DNA of 64,000 bases from Stereum hirsutum FP-91666 SS1 (lineage: Eukaryota > Basidiomycota > Agaricomycetes > Russulales > Stereaceae). How positions within the stretch are numbered: position 1 is the stretch's first letter; each line of letters opens with the position of its first letter. The DNA lies in the NCBI RefSeq assembly GCF_000264905.1, contig NW_006763134.1, forward strand, positions 2,065,626 through 2,129,625, in the 5' to 3' direction. The notes below the pieces were generated by a model that was given only the letters and a program-made list of their open reading frames with translations, was not told the DNA's origin and did no database searches. The position numbers and the translations under genes were made by a program. Shown piece after piece: positions 1 through 12,615 of this stretch.

Positions 1-3000
1 ACGACGAAAATCATCTGGGCCAATTGGAATGCGTCGCCAACATCTCCGCTATGACTAGTACCCGCTTGCGACTCAGGTTGGGTCGATGCGAACCCATTCG
101 GGCTTGTCTGCGAAGGTCCAGGGGCGTCCTCGTCCATCGCGTCCTCATCTCTCGACTGTTGCGACTGGGATGCAGCATTGGGGTTCCTCGCGAAGGCCCT
201 TCTGGTGAGATTTCTGATGAGGTTATCGCAGAGAACATCAGGGTGGTCACCCAGCGCGTAGATGGTATTGATGGCTTGTTCGGTCATACCGAACCAGTCG
301 ATGGAATGGCACGGGTGTTCGATGGCGTCTTGTAGTTTGCGGAAGATGAGATTGTTCATATCGTAGCGCACATTCTTATCAAGGAGAGATCCTTTGGAAT
401 GCAAAGCCGTGAGTTCCAAGAGTCGAATCACAAAGATTCCTAAAGGAGCGAACCTTTGACTTTCTTGGCACTACCATTCATACGCTGAAGAGCAACGCAA
501 GTATACTTAGCGAGTATGAGGTCCGCCTCGAGAAAAGACAGGAATAAGTTCATGTCGTACGGACAAGATAAATGCGCTCTCACCTTTCCAATTGGACCTA
601 GCCCAACTTTAATCAAGGTCTCGACACGTTCAGTAACTACGCTCCGTCGGGCGAGCGCTAGCATTCCAAGAGTGATAATGGCACCTCTTCTCTGGAACTT
701 TGGCAGAGGCTTCTCGGAACCTAATAGGAAAAGACTGAGATTGGCGAAGACCAAACGCGATGAGATAGAAAACACGTACTGTATACTTGCCACAGCCTGT
801 TCACTATATCACCGTGGATCTGGTCGTCCTCCATCATGATGCGCATCATCTCCTCCAGACTGGTTAGTTCGGCCAGTGAAGCGTCTTTGGTCAACCTATC
901 CAGCAAGAACACCGTAAGGTCAGGAAACAAGCAGAAAGGATGAAGCTGGATGCGCACTCGATCATATTCTTCGTGATTCGGTTAACTTGTTGCTTGCCCG
1001 ACATGTTGGGGTCTGCGAGCGGGTCAAAGTATATCTGACGGTAGCATTCGAGGACCCTAGATCGCACTCCTTTCAGCTCCTTCCCGTCCTCCGAGGTCAA
1101 ACTGTTGTCCTTCGCCCAGATGAGATGAAGCATCCTCTTGATTCCGACCTGCTCCAAGGTTATTGATCTCGATACAACTCTTGTGAAAGCTTGAGAAACC
1201 GTACCTCAGCAGTCTCAATCTCCCAGACATGCAGAATTCGGAAGAATTCCATGGCCTCCAGGACCTCCGCCTTGTGCGTCGAGCCCAATAACCTAGCGAC
1301 GATGTCGGAGCCTCTCTCGATGAGACCTATGAATTTGAGGGCTACGGAGCAGAGGGTCCTCGTCTTGTCTAGCTTCTCGAGCACCTTAGCGTCCAAGTCG
1401 GATATAGCGCCGTTTGTGCCCAGAGCGGCGAGGTTGACAGCGGGTTGAGCTTTGGACTTCTTCCCTTTCTTCTTCTTAGGCCTCGGTGTCCCGTCTTCGC
1501 CTTCGTCACCCTCCGGGTCCTCTTCCTGCCCTTCATCTTCGCCGTCTACCTCCTCCTCGTCAACGTCCATAGCATCGTCAGCGCCGGGCCTAGTCACAAC
1601 AAAATGAGTGGGAAGATCTATAATGCAGAATACGTGTTACGACATACTTTACCGTGGGCGTCGAAGAGCTACTATCGTCCTCCTCTGCCTCATCGGCCTC
1701 ACCCGTCGAGGCCTGTCCCTGGACGTTCAAAGCCAATGCCTCTAGCTCCTTCTCCTTCTTCTTGTGCTCAGCGTCAAAACCGTCATAGAGCTTCTGCCAT
1801 TCGCTCCTCTTGAGAGGAACCTGTATCTCCGCCTGGCTCATCACTCTCCAATAAGGATGCCTCTCGATCAACCTCGACAACAGGGCGATCGCACTCTTCC
1901 TCACGCTAGCCACCTTGTCCTCTAATGACTCTAGAGCGGTTCTGGTGATAGCGACCCAAGGTGCCTTGTCGCTCGATATATCACAGAGCTTGTGGAGTAC
2001 ACCGAAGACTTTCGTGCGGACGTAGGAAGAGAGATCGAGGCTTCGAGTGATGAGCGTGTCGAAAAATTCAACGATTTGCTTGTCGACTCGCTCCAGGTCG
2101 TCTACGGTATCTCTCGTGCCAGCGAGCTCGCGGATGAAGATACCGACAATTTCGACCATAGCTATGCGCATGGGGTACGACTACACGAGGCAGAGAATGC
2201 TGTGATGAGTACATTGCCGTTTTCGAAGGAGTGGCAAGAAAAGCAAGCGCAAACTCACCTCTGAATCGAATTGTCCCTTCAGCAGACTGAGCTGCTTCAA
2301 CACGGACTTCGGAGCTTCTTCGGTGTACTTGACCAAGAACTTTGAGAATACCCTTGGTCCTTTCGAGTCCTGAGCACTGAAATTCTTCGACGCGATCTCT
2401 TTCACCAGCCCGTCTCCCAACTGCGCATGGTCGAACTCCGTCGCCAATTTGGACACTAGCTCCGCCATTGGTTCCGCAAGATGTTCGAAGAACTGCAGGC
2501 CCTGCATTATAGACGCTTGGGCGGCGAAACTGTGACCATGGAATTTGACGGCGAGGCAGATGACTCTGTAGACGGGAAGGCGAATATCGATGGATTTCAT
2601 GTATGCCTCCTTCTCGGCCACGCGATAGGCTGGTCCTGTCAAGCACCTTCCGAAAGCATCCCAAGTCAATTACAAGTCTCATATGCAGGGAAACTGTTGC
2701 ATGCAGTGAAGGGATTGGAACAAATGGAATATCCGAGTGCTCAGGATTTGCACAAGACAAAATAACTCACCTGACAAGAGCATCCTTCTCCGGGGTAGTC
2801 TTCCAGATTTTTGCAATCTTCAACTTAGCCAGCACCTTCCCAATAAGCCCCAACGTAGGCGCGATCTGATCCTCCCATGTCCATTCACTCGCTCTCCTAC
2901 TCGCCGCCGCAGCCTTCCCACCCCTTCCCCTCCTACCCTTTCCCGTCGGTGCTACGACCGACCCAGCCTCACCCTCCCCAGGAGCCTTAACTTTCTCCGA

Positions 3001-3472
3001 TGTCGAGATGAACCAGTTCAACAGAAACGCGTACTTCTCGACGCCGATCTTGTGGTTGTCAAATGTATCTGAATTGTCATTATCGACATCGAGGATGGCA
3101 GCGTCGGTTTGGGCTTGGAAGCCGGAGATGAGAGCGTCGAGAAGCTTGGAAACGTTGTCTCCCGAGAGAGAACCAGTGTACTTGAGTAAGGAGCGGTATA
3201 TATCAAAGGTATCATCGTTCAGGATAGCCTCCGAGTTGTTCGAGATGTCATCAACAGCCTCTGCAGTAGTAAACCAAGACAAATTCAAGTATGAATGAGC
3301 GACGAGGCTAACAGACGGTCCATGGACCATAGACAAAATCGTAACATTCACCTGAGAGAAGGTGGTTCACCTCCGCCGGTCGTAAAGCTGACACATCCCT
3401 CTCGTTTGGAATGTCGTACGTCTCGAGGTCATTATATCCTTGAAGCTCCTCCTGCAAATCGAAGTTGCGCAT
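1..3472 (-). CDS. Condensin complex subunit 1 (CND1/CAP-D2) paralog A, 5' part
   Basis: HEAT-repeat non-SMC subunit of condensin, which compacts mitotic chromosomes in the nucleus. The ATG at 3472 opens MRNFDLQEELQGY, matching the start of the complete paralog at 29281. Coding blocks continue leftward with short introns between them: about 3260-2770, 2660-2260, 2170-1640, 1590-1200, 1160-970, 900-800, 700-590, 540-450 and 395-1. The gene runs off the left edge, so the C-terminal half is missing. Hallmark blocks are the VEKYAFLLNWFIS region, the SLDLSSYVRTKVFGVLHKLC HEAT segment and EELTSLEEMMRIMMEDDQIH-like sequence. I saw no frameshift or stop, so it looks functional. It carries an acidic/lysine-rich insert (about 1480-1580) longer than in the other copy. 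Three ACGCGT boxes lie just upstream. That it is a CND1 gene is secure; which copy is ancestral is not. Confidence 0.9.
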
Positions 3473-3544
3473 AATAGCGGTCAAGGGGAGGACGGCTCGT
3501 GGCGTTGTCGTGGTTCGGTTCGAAACCGTGTACGCCACTTTGGG

Positions 3545-3597
3545 ACGCGTCGAAGACGCGCTAGTCACGCGTCAGTCACAGCCCTTGTGTCACGCGT
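3545..3597 (-). promoter_or_regulatory. Cluster of three ACGCGT (MCB-like) boxes upstream of CND1 copy A
   Basis: ACGCGT occurs at 3545-3550, 3567-3572 and 3592-3597, 73-125 bp upstream of the CND1-A start codon. The hexamer is the MluI cell-cycle box bound by MBF (Swi6/Mbp1-type) factors in yeasts. The complete paralog has two such boxes in the equivalent place (29176-29198). Function in this fungus is inferred. Confidence 0.55.
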
Positions 3598-3899
3598 CGC
3601 CACTTGCCATTGTGGCCCAGGGACTGGAAACTCAGAACTCGTCGAAATACATGATCCTACGCGGAGACCATTGATCATTCAGGCACAAGTTCACCAAACA
3701 TCAAACAACGAGCAAGGACAAAACGATCATAAATATAGACAAATAATAATCACTGGACCAGTCCTATAACATTGATGCAATATTAACTTCAAAAACGTGC
3801 ATGCGAAACTCTCCAGCTTCCATACTCCCACTGGCAGCCTTCCGTACCATGTTTCTTGCCTCGCCTCACCAACATCTTCACCCCTCCTTCCTCATATTC

Positions 3900-5734
3900 T
3901 TATGCTTCCATCTCCTCGACCTTCCTCCTCTCCTCCTCCAACAACCCCGGCCCCTCCGCCCGCTCATCAAACCCAAACCACGGAAAATCCAACAACACCC
4001 ATCTCTTCACCAACGCCGGCATAACCCTATAAACCCTCCTCGGCATCGGAACCAACAGACTCGTCTCGTTGACATACTGTTTATAGCGCGGCCACGCCTG
4101 TCTGTACCCATCGACCTCCTCGCCAGACATATCCGAATGCCCCTGTTGCTGTTCTTGGTGTTGTGCTTGTTGTACTGCGGGGGAAGAAGGACCATAAGTG
4201 AAAAGGAAGAACCGTTTCGCCGTCGGTTTCTCGGCGGTGGGGATTCCGGAGGCGAAGATGAGGAGAAGCATAGTGAAGAGCGGCGAGACGACGGCGCCGT
4301 ACTGTGCCGCGCGCGCTCGGGACGAGACTTCGCCGTCGACACTGGGTGAGATGCTGATGATCCAGATGCCCCACCAGCAGAGAATCCTATGATGAGAATA
4401 CGATGTTAGGTTTCTGTGGGAGAGAAGGACTCCAAGTAGGCTACGTACTCTCCGAAGTACGGAGGGTGGCGGGACCACTTCCACAATCCATACTGAAGGA
4501 AAGCGACACAACAAGTAATCAATTATATATATATGTGTTGATATACTTCAACAAGCAGGTAGGTAGGAAATAGTACACACCGTATTCGGCAAATACTTCG
4601 GCGGCTTCGTCGACTTGTAGTAGAACTGAAACAGCCACCATCATCAGTCTCGCTTCCCGTCGGAGGAATATAAATGGATAGAAGAAATTTTACCTTCTCC
4701 GCATCAGCGACGCTCTCGATGACCCAGCCTATGGCCCACAACACGAGACCAGCTATATCTTTCGACGTGCCGAACGCTGGAGCGGCACCATCGGTGACGG
4801 CGGGCGAGTTGAGGATCGTGACAGGTAGGGAGACGACCCAGACCTATGTGTGCGAGTGAACGTCAGAAGAAGAGGAAAACTGAGAAGAAGGTTGACGCTG
4901 ACCCAGACGATCTGGCCTATTGACCATGACGGGGACGTTCAAAACAATAAGTTAGTCAACGCAGTCGTACACGCACACGACAAGCTAGCGAGACAACGCA
5001 CCGACCCAGAACCCTACCAACAACATAAACGGAACATACAGTCAGCACCGCATCCTTTCCGGGACAAAATGGGCAAAGTGGCATGATGTGTCGACTCACC
5101 CATAAACTTGAAGAAATGACTCCTTATATCGTCAAACCGCGTATCGCTCCCCATCTTGAGAACTCTGAACAGCAAGAAACCTACGTGACCATACCGAACA
5201 ACCAACCAACCAAACATACGTCAGTCCAGTCGTCTTACCTGGCCAGGTGAGGATGGGAGTCCGAAACCATACCAGCAAGTCGAGTAGCCCAGACCATGAC
5301 GAGCACACTGACTATAACGTGGCGCGCATCGAAAGTTTGGCCGATGAGGAGAGTGAGGAGAGCTGTCGTGTGATTATCAAGGAAACAGCATAAGCGTTCG
5401 AATGGTGAAAGGATGTCTGACGGCGAGATGAACGTACCAAGCAAGAAGAAATTCGAGCCTAACTCCACGTATTCCCAACATCATCAGCAACCCAGCCATT
5501 CAAGATGATCAAACACTTGAATAAAACCCACCGCCCGTAAAATCCGTAATCTTGTCAAACTACGCCACATATCCCATCTCGTCAGCCACAGCCCTGTCCT
5601 TCCTTTTACCAACCAGGAGGAAAGAACCCCACCTGAAAAGTCCACGCAATCGCAAACCCCAAGAGCTGATATCCCACCGTCACAAGTAGCGTCAAAGCGA
5701 GATAATACGCGTCGAGCGCGTGTACGGCCGTCAT
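3900..5734 (-). CDS. DUF1295 / steroid-5-alpha-reductase-like membrane protein
   Basis: Multi-pass membrane protein of the DUF1295 family, related to steroid reductases and isoprenylcysteine methyltransferase-like folds. The ATG at 5734 opens MTAVHALDAYYLALTLLVTV, a first membrane helix. Later exons encode GSNFFLLG, a conserved block ending GQTFDARHVIVSVLVMVWATR (5281-5350), then LGFLLFRVLKMGSDTRFDDIR, FWVGQIVWVW, WAIGWVIESVADAEK and SRHPPYFGE followed by CWWGIWII, the signature C-terminal region that in related reductases binds NADPH. The last exon (3900-4390) ends in a hydrophilic tail with a Gln/His-rich patch (about 4140-4170) and stops at 3900. About nine exons with short introns. Family assignment is firm; substrate is unknown. 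It is transcribed in the same direction as CND1-A, 427 bp upstream of it. Confidence 0.85.
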
Positions 5735-6301
5735 GCTGGATCGTTCCCGGCCGTCGTCTAGTATCCTCCTACTTCAACTAAGCCACCGACCACGTAGGTA
5801 CCCTTCTATAGGGTAGTATGAATACGAAGAAACGAATCGCGGTTGAGCCCCTGTCCGGTGTATACGCTTTGTAGGCGTTGAACTCGTCTGAAGCCCTAGC
5901 ACCAGCGGTATCGTGTCGTGGAGTAAATACCACAACAAAGACCGCAAACTCCAGCCCTATATCCTCTCAAGTGAATCGTCCGAACGCTGAGACACCTTCC
6001 TTCCTGGAGTCCAGCAGTACGATTCAGAGTCAACGCAGAGTTCGAGTTCGAGAGCAAGAGCGAGTGAGCGGACCGGCCACTCCACTCTTACTATTGAGCG
6101 TATTTATGGAAGTCTGAGCTCAAAGCCAACTGAAGGCCGTCGATCCAGCGCGCTCAAACGCTCGTCCGTCGTCACCGTCCTGATCATCGCGCTCGCGGTG
6201 ACCGGCGACGGTGTGAGAAATAGAGTCTGAGTCTGAATCGCGTCGTCGATCACTCGCCACATGAACGTACATACTTCAATTTTCAACGGTCAACACGGCG
6301 C

Positions 6302-6320
6302 CACACACACACACACACAC
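6302..6320. repeat. (CA)n microsatellite
   Basis: Uninterrupted CA dinucleotide run in the intergenic region upstream of the DUF1295 gene. Confidence 0.9.
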
Positions 6321-6416
6321 CCTCCGCGACTCGCTTCACACCAAGCCATCCTCAGCCATGCTACAAGGGAGTATAACCAACAAACCCATCCCATCATAAT
6401 CGAAAGATTCACATAC

Positions 6417-6447
6417 CACTCACTCACTCACTCACTCACTCACTCAC
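6417..6447. repeat. (CTCA)n microsatellite
   Basis: About seven to eight units of a CTCA tetranucleotide, about 100 bp from the CA run. Confidence 0.9.
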
Positions 6448-7498
6448 AATCCACGCAAAAAGACAAATCAAAAGATCATTCATACTCAAAACTAAACCCG
6501 AAACAACTCGTAGTCTCGTACGTACATAAGATCGTGAAGCGTGAACAATCGAACCTGTAGAGCGTAAGTATACGTATACGTAGAAATGATAGGAGATAAA
6601 TGAACAGAAAGTAGACAAGAGATGAATATTTTTTGTACATCGCGACGACTCGGATGGAAGAAAGAAGTGTAAAAGGCGTCAACGGAAAGGAAGACGAGAT
6701 GGGGAGGGGAAGGGGAAGATAATATGAGAGAAAGAGAAACCGACCAACCAGCCGACCAAGGAGACATACCGAAACGCACTCGCAGCAGAGAATACTCTAT
6801 CCACACACAGACGCACACACAAGGACACACACACTCACAAGCCACCAAGTCTTCGCTGGGAAAGGAGTCCAGTGTCGAAAGACGAACGCAACGTCCAACG
6901 TCCCATAGTCCATACACTCAATCGCACAATCAAATCCGTACGGAGATTTGAACGTCGCGTACAATAAGATACGGATGTGTAAAAAGGGAGAAATAGATCA
7001 TAATATCGAAAAGTAAGACACAAATCGGGAGCTTCTGGCATTAATTATAATTCTGTACGCAACATTCAAAAAACGGACGGATTGTACGGTCGGTCGTAGT
7101 CGTAGGGGCATGAGAGAGCGGCGCGACATGTAAGGGTGGATGGAGTGGGAGCGGTAGGAGGGGTGTAGGAACGAGGGGACACCGGGTATCTAGATGGAGA
7201 TGAATCGACGAGGCGAAGGGACGCGGGAGTGGTGTGTGTGGATGTGTGCGAAGAGACGTGTGCGTGAGGAGATGGAGAAAAGAGTACATGAACTTATGCT
7301 GCTGCTGCGAGTGCGATACAAACTGAGGTTGGTGTGGGAAAAACGAACAACGAACAAGGCCCCCTTTCTATTCCCTTCTATGCCCATCGAACCGTCGTCA
7401 CTTCATCCAAACACGCCGACAACCAAAACCCTTCAACCAAAGAGAACCAACCAAGGGGCGCTGGCTCTCATGCGACGCGGTAAATAGGATGGAGTGGT

Positions 7499-10400
7499 CT
7501 ATGCGGTAGGGCGAGATGGGTGACGAGCCAGGACCTGGCCAGACTGTTGAGCCTGGATGCTACTGAAGCGCTGGAGCTCTTCGGGCTTGACGCGCACACG
7601 CTGGCCGAAGCCGACCTTGCGAGCGGCACGACGGATGAACGAGGTACGGTTGGAGTAGAGCGACTCGTGGATCGAGGCGGCGCGGGACTGGGTACGGGTC
7701 ATGGGGACGCCCTCGGCCTGAGCCTTGGTGGCAGCGGCGGCGGCGGCCTCGTGACGGTTGCGGAGGTACTTGATGATGGTGGCCTTCATAGCGAACTTGA
7801 TCCAGTCGAGAGGCATGAACCAAACGATGTTCTAAGGAAGGAAAAATTAGTTCAAGGGCGATAGTACAAAAGCGGTCGGCGACTTACCCAAACCCAGACG
7901 ATACCGATCCAGCCACCAGAGATGGAGTGGATGTTAGTGAAGCCCCAGTCGGCGTACGCGGCGATGATGGAGGAGACGAGCTGAGCGATACAGAAGGCAC
8001 CGAACAGCGCGAACGAAGGGCGCTCCATGAAGAAGAAACCGTGCGAACGGGTGACGAAGATCAAGGCCTGCGAGATGATGGCGACCTGGAGGTAGACGAT
8101 CATGTGCAGTTGAGGGTCGTTGTGGTTGATCGAGCCGGGCGCGTTCTCGAGGCTGACGCCGAACTTGTCCTGGAAGAACGAAGTCTCGATGATGACAACG
8201 ACAAGGACGATCCTGAAAAACGAAACATCAGCGGGTGACGAAAGAGCAAATCGAGGAATAAACGTACGTAGACACGGTCAGGTAAAGACCGTAGGCAACA
8301 GCGTAGGCGAAAATCTCAGCCAAGTCCCAACTATCCGGTGTCATCGAGGGCAAGACACGGTCGACGGAGAGGGTCATGATGGTACCATCGTTAAGGAGCG
8401 CGATGATAAGGACCATGAATGGCGGGAACTGGAACTTGTAGCAGAAGGCGAGGATAGCGAAGCAGACGACGATACGGATGGTGACGGCACAGGCGTAGAT
8501 GGAGTAGTTACGCATACGCTGGAAGATGACACGAGACCCGCGAATGGCGTGGACGATGGTGGAGAGACCAGGCTCAGTCAAGACGATATCGGCGGCACCA
8601 CGGGCAGCGTCAGTGGCACCCTCGACGGCGATACCGACGTTGGCGCGAGACAAAGCGGGGGCGTCGTTGGCACCGTCACCAGTCATGGCGCAAAGATGAC
8701 CAAGACCCTAGAAAAAGGAACGCAGGTCAGCGTCACGAAGGGCGAACGACGAATAAAAAAAGACATACCTGGAGACGCTTGACAATCTCGAACTTGTGCT
8801 CGGGGAAGACACCGGCGAAACCATCGGCATCCATGATCATCTCGTCGAGAGTGCGGTGCTTGCCTCCGGGCTCGGGTCCGTCCTTGAGAACCTTAGCGGG
8901 GTACATGTGGTCGCCGAGACCGAGACGACGACCGGTCTCCTTCGCGATAGCGAGCTGGTCACCGGTGACCATCTTGACCTTGACACCGAGAGCGAGAGCG
9001 TCGTCGATAGTCTGCTTGGTATCGTCACGGGGAGGATCGAAGATGGCGAGGAGACCGATGAGTTCGAAGCCGTTACCCTCACCCTCGTGGTCGTCACCAT
9101 TGACATCCTCGTACGCGACGGCCAAAGCACGGAGACCACGGGTAGCGAATTCCTCGACGTCTTGCTCGAGCTGGTTCTCCTGCTCCTCGGTCTTGTTGCG
9201 GGTACAGAGCTCGATGATGATACCGGTCATACCCTTGGTGACACGCTTCAGCTTGCCGGAGGACTCCTCGCGGTAGGTGATCTCGGTACGCTTGTCGACG
9301 GGGTTGAAGGGCTTGAAGTCGAGGAGCTTGATACCGGCGCGGGCACGGTCGACGTCACCGAGAGCGCCGACGACGGAAGCGTCGATGGCGTCCTGGTTCT
9401 CGGTACGAGAAGCGTAGGCGGCGAGGAGAATGATATCGTCGGCGGAGAAGGGACCGTACGTCTTGATGGTGCTGCGATCGATGGTGAGCTTGTTGGTGGT
9501 GAGCGTACCGGTCTTGTCGGAACAGAGAATGGTGACACCGGCCAACTCCTCGATGGCAGTGATACGGGTGACGATGGCCTTGTGCTTGGCGAGCTGCTGG
9601 GCACCGACGGCGAGGGTGACGGACAAGACAGTGGGCATGGCGATGGGGATACCACCGATCAAGAGAACGAGGATGTTGTCGAGACCTTCACGGTAAGAGA
9701 AGCGGAAGCCAGCGTAGAGGACGAGGATCTCGGCGACGACGAAGATACCGATGGCGACGAGACAGAAAGAACCGATCTGAGCGAGAATCTTCTGCAAGTG
9801 ACCGGTGGTCTCGTCGTCCTGGCCGACGAGCGAAGCGGCACGACCGAAGAAAGTGTTGGGACCAGTCGAGATAACGACACCCTCAGCCTCACCCTGCTTG
9901 CAGGTAGAGCCCCTGAAGACGATATGTTAGCGTACGAACCGAAAAAAAAAGTAGGCGAAAGACGTACGAGAAACACTGGTCAGCGGCCTTCTTCGAGACG
10001 GGGAGCGATTCACCAGTAAGGGCAGCCTGGTCGATGGAGACGTTGATGGCCTCGGTAAGACGACAGTCGGCGGGAACGATATCACCAATCTTGAACGAGA
10101 TCATGTCACCGGGAACGAGACCGGAGGACTCGTACTCGGCCCACTTGCCGTCACGCTTGACCTTGGCCTTGGGGGCGAGCGAGTCCATGAGGGCCTTGAC
10201 GGCGTTACCGGCGTTGCGCTCCTCGTAGAAACCGATACCAGAGTTGATGAAGAGAAGGAGGACGATACCGACGAAATCTTGCCAATCAGGAGCGCGACCT
10301 TCACCGTTGGACAGGGCGATGGCGACGAGGGCGGCGGCTTCCATGACCCAGGAGAGCGGGTTCCACATGAAGGAGAGGAACTACGGAATGCCGATGAGTC

Positions 10401-10944
10401 GGAACGTACGAAATGAGAAAGAAGCCGCGAAAATCAAAGCGTACCTGGAGGAAGGGGTTCTGCTCCTCACTCTCGAGCTTGTTGGGACCGAAGATCTCGA
10501 GACGGCGGTTAGCCTCCTCGGTAGTAAGACCGTTCTCCTCGCACTGGAGGAGCTTGAAGACATCTTCGATAACGATGGTCTCGAGGTCAACCTTTTCCTT
10601 GTCGTAGAGGTCCTCAGCCTTCAATTCGATCTAGAGAGTGGGCGGGTGAGCAGACGTTCGGAAAAAAGAAAATCCGGGAACAGCGAAGTGAGACCGGATC
10701 ATTACCTGAGACATATCGACGTTGGCATCTATATAAGCCAAGTATGTATGAGCACTGGGCGAGCGGCACAGAAGTGAGCCGGGGAGAGAAAAAAAAGAAA
10801 CGTACGGGTCGCCTTTACTTCGTCGTGGCCAAAATCTTTGTATTCCCTTTTCCGTTTCTCTGGGACCTCGGCGGCAGGGGACTCGGCGACAGGGGTGTCG
10901 CCGGCGGGGGGTCCCGCTTCTTTTTCGACGATGGGTTCAGACAT
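7499..10944 (-). CDS. PMA1: Plasma-membrane H+-ATPase (P-type IIIA, Pma1 family)
   Basis: Proton pump that energises the plasma membrane by ATP-driven H+ export. The ATG at 10944 opens [11 protein letters not shown]. In order: acidic N-terminus; cation-ATPase N domain ([20 protein letters not shown]); actuator with [12 protein letters not shown]; membrane segment [18 protein letters not shown]; phosphorylation motif [13 protein letters not shown] (Asp is the phospho-acceptor); [19 protein letters not shown]; hinge motif [12 protein letters not shown]-terminal helices; and a cytosolic tail [16 protein letters not shown] ending HPSRPTA. Length and motif order match fungal Pma1. There are eight exons by my reading, including a 23-nt microexon (10706-10728). 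The large exon (about 8770-9915) shows strong C/G third-position bias, expected for a highly expressed gene and the cause of a long spurious antisense frame. The tail carries Ser/Thr residues of the kind used for glucose/14-3-3 regulation in other H+-ATPases. Confidence 0.97.
10706..10728 (-). other. 23-nt microexon of the H+-ATPase gene
   Basis: Flanked by a TATATAG acceptor and a GTAATG donor, it contributes ANVDMSQ with one split codon at its start (ACC C joined to AT). Without it, the first exon (…FGHDEVKAT) and the [10 protein letters not shown] exon do not join in the same way. Confidence 0.7.
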
Positions 10945-12574
10945 TGGATGAGCGCGGAGGGAAGGTCCTATGAGGGCGGGGGTGGGAGAGGAGAGCGGGC
11001 AGGGAGGACCCTGGCGGGGACTTTGCGTACGCTTGGGGGAGCGAGTCCTGAGACTGAGGGCGGGGGGGAGCTCGTGGGGGACGGAGGTGAAGGGAGGGAC
11101 GAACACCCGCTGGCCGTCGCGCTCGCCCTTTTATTCGCCAGAACATCCAATGCGATCAGCCAAACAACCCCAAACAGTTCGACGCCCCCCTTTCGGCTCA
11201 CAGAAGACGCACGCCGGCCGCCCTCCGCTGCCGACGACGCCTCCCGTCCTCCCCCGTCGCCCTGCTCGATGTGCCCCTCCGAGACATTCCATTCAGCGCC
11301 GACGCTCGTTGCGCGCCCCCGTCGTCGCCCCCAGCGTCCCTCGCCCGCCGCCCGCTTCCGCCCCCGGTCCGAATCTGCAAAACGACCGGAACAACCATCG
11401 CCCCTCGCGGTGGCACTCCGGCCGGTGGGTTGTAAGTCCGCTGGCCGCTACGGTTGCTCAAGTTGGGTATTATCTTCGACTTCTCCGCAGAGCCGGCCGT
11501 CGCGAGCTGACTACAGCCCCCGTTTGATAACAACACTCGAAGGTTCCCCTTTTCCGCTTACCCAGAACGGCCTCCTCCCTCGCTGACGTCGTGCGCATCC
11601 CGATCCCTCCCACCGTGCCTGCTCTTTGCAAACTCGGTCGACCCTCCCGGACCTTCCCCGCGAATCTTCGACTGTCCGATCATCGACCCCAAACGCCCCG
11701 TCCAATCAACTCCCGTCTTTTCCGTCCGACTCGAAGCCTCTTCTCATTCCGCTCCGTCGCCCTTGGCTTCAGGTCTCTTTGTATGTAGCTGCAATGATAT
11801 TCCGTTGTTCGTCGAACTGCAGGTCCCAGAATGAAATTGAACCGCGCGCTCCCTCCACTTGATTTGTTCCATATCTCACCACATCCCTATTACACCGTTC
11901 ATCTCAACACCTCGTCTCCCTTATTCCTTACAACATCATCCATCCACCCAATCCATCCATCCATGCACCCCCAAACAAAAGCGCAACCTTCGCCAATCTA
12001 TAAATAGCTCATCCATCTATTCCCGTCTTTGCGCCCGATTTTATTTTCTTTTTGGTCCACCTTCCGCCCTGAACGCTCCGATCCGAGCAAAGCGTCTCTT
12101 CTCCCATTGACATCTTCTCGTCCGAGGCGGCAGCGAAGGGCGTAGAGTCATACGCTTTGACGTCGATGCTTTGAAGTGTGTGAGGAAGTGAGTAGAGACG
12201 CTGGAGTCTGAGCGGAATGCCGTTTCAACATCGGTCCACGCTCGCCTGCATACGCCGTAAGTGTTGATGCGCATACCCCACAAAACGCGTTTGAGGACTT
12301 ACCTCCGATTCCATACTTACCTTACCTTCACAGTCTCAGTACGCGCCCTACATGCATATCCATATCCTGTTCGAGTCCGCCCAGTGCCCAACCTGCTATC
12401 GGCATCGGCCAATGGTATCCTTTCCCGAATCCATCCATCCATCCTTCTCCTTCTGCATCGACATCGGCATCGACATGTGCATATGTGCATATGTGCAGAA
12501 AAGCTCTATTCGACGACCTATCACATCCACCGGACTAAACTCTGCGCAGGTCACCCCAATCGATCGCATGTCCA

Positions 12575-12615
<41 letters not shown>

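Larger units (their letters stand above)
5735..7498. other. Intergenic region with simple repeats
   Basis: Contains the DUF1295 gene promoter and the 3' flank of the H+-ATPase gene. A CA dinucleotide run lies at about 6302-6320 and a CTCA tetranucleotide run at about 6417-6447. The open frames here (for example 6492-6917, minus) have low-complexity, unconserved translations and I do not call them genes. Confidence 0.6.

Noticed and set aside
1..3472. CND1 copy A as a pseudogene
   Set aside because: Every exon I could align is in frame with plausible splice sites and a promoter with ACGCGT boxes, so decay is not supported within the window.
8796..10019. Plus-strand open frame of 407 codons
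   Set aside because: Antisense to PMA1 exons. It is open because of the strong C/G third-position bias there, its translation is low-complexity (Gly/Asp/Glu/Thr/Val-rich), and it crosses PMA1 introns.
10744..11586. Plus-strand open frame of 280 codons at the PMA1 5' end
   Set aside because: Overlaps PMA1 exon 1 antisense; Arg/Pro/Ser-rich translation without motifs, due to pyrimidine/GC-rich composition.
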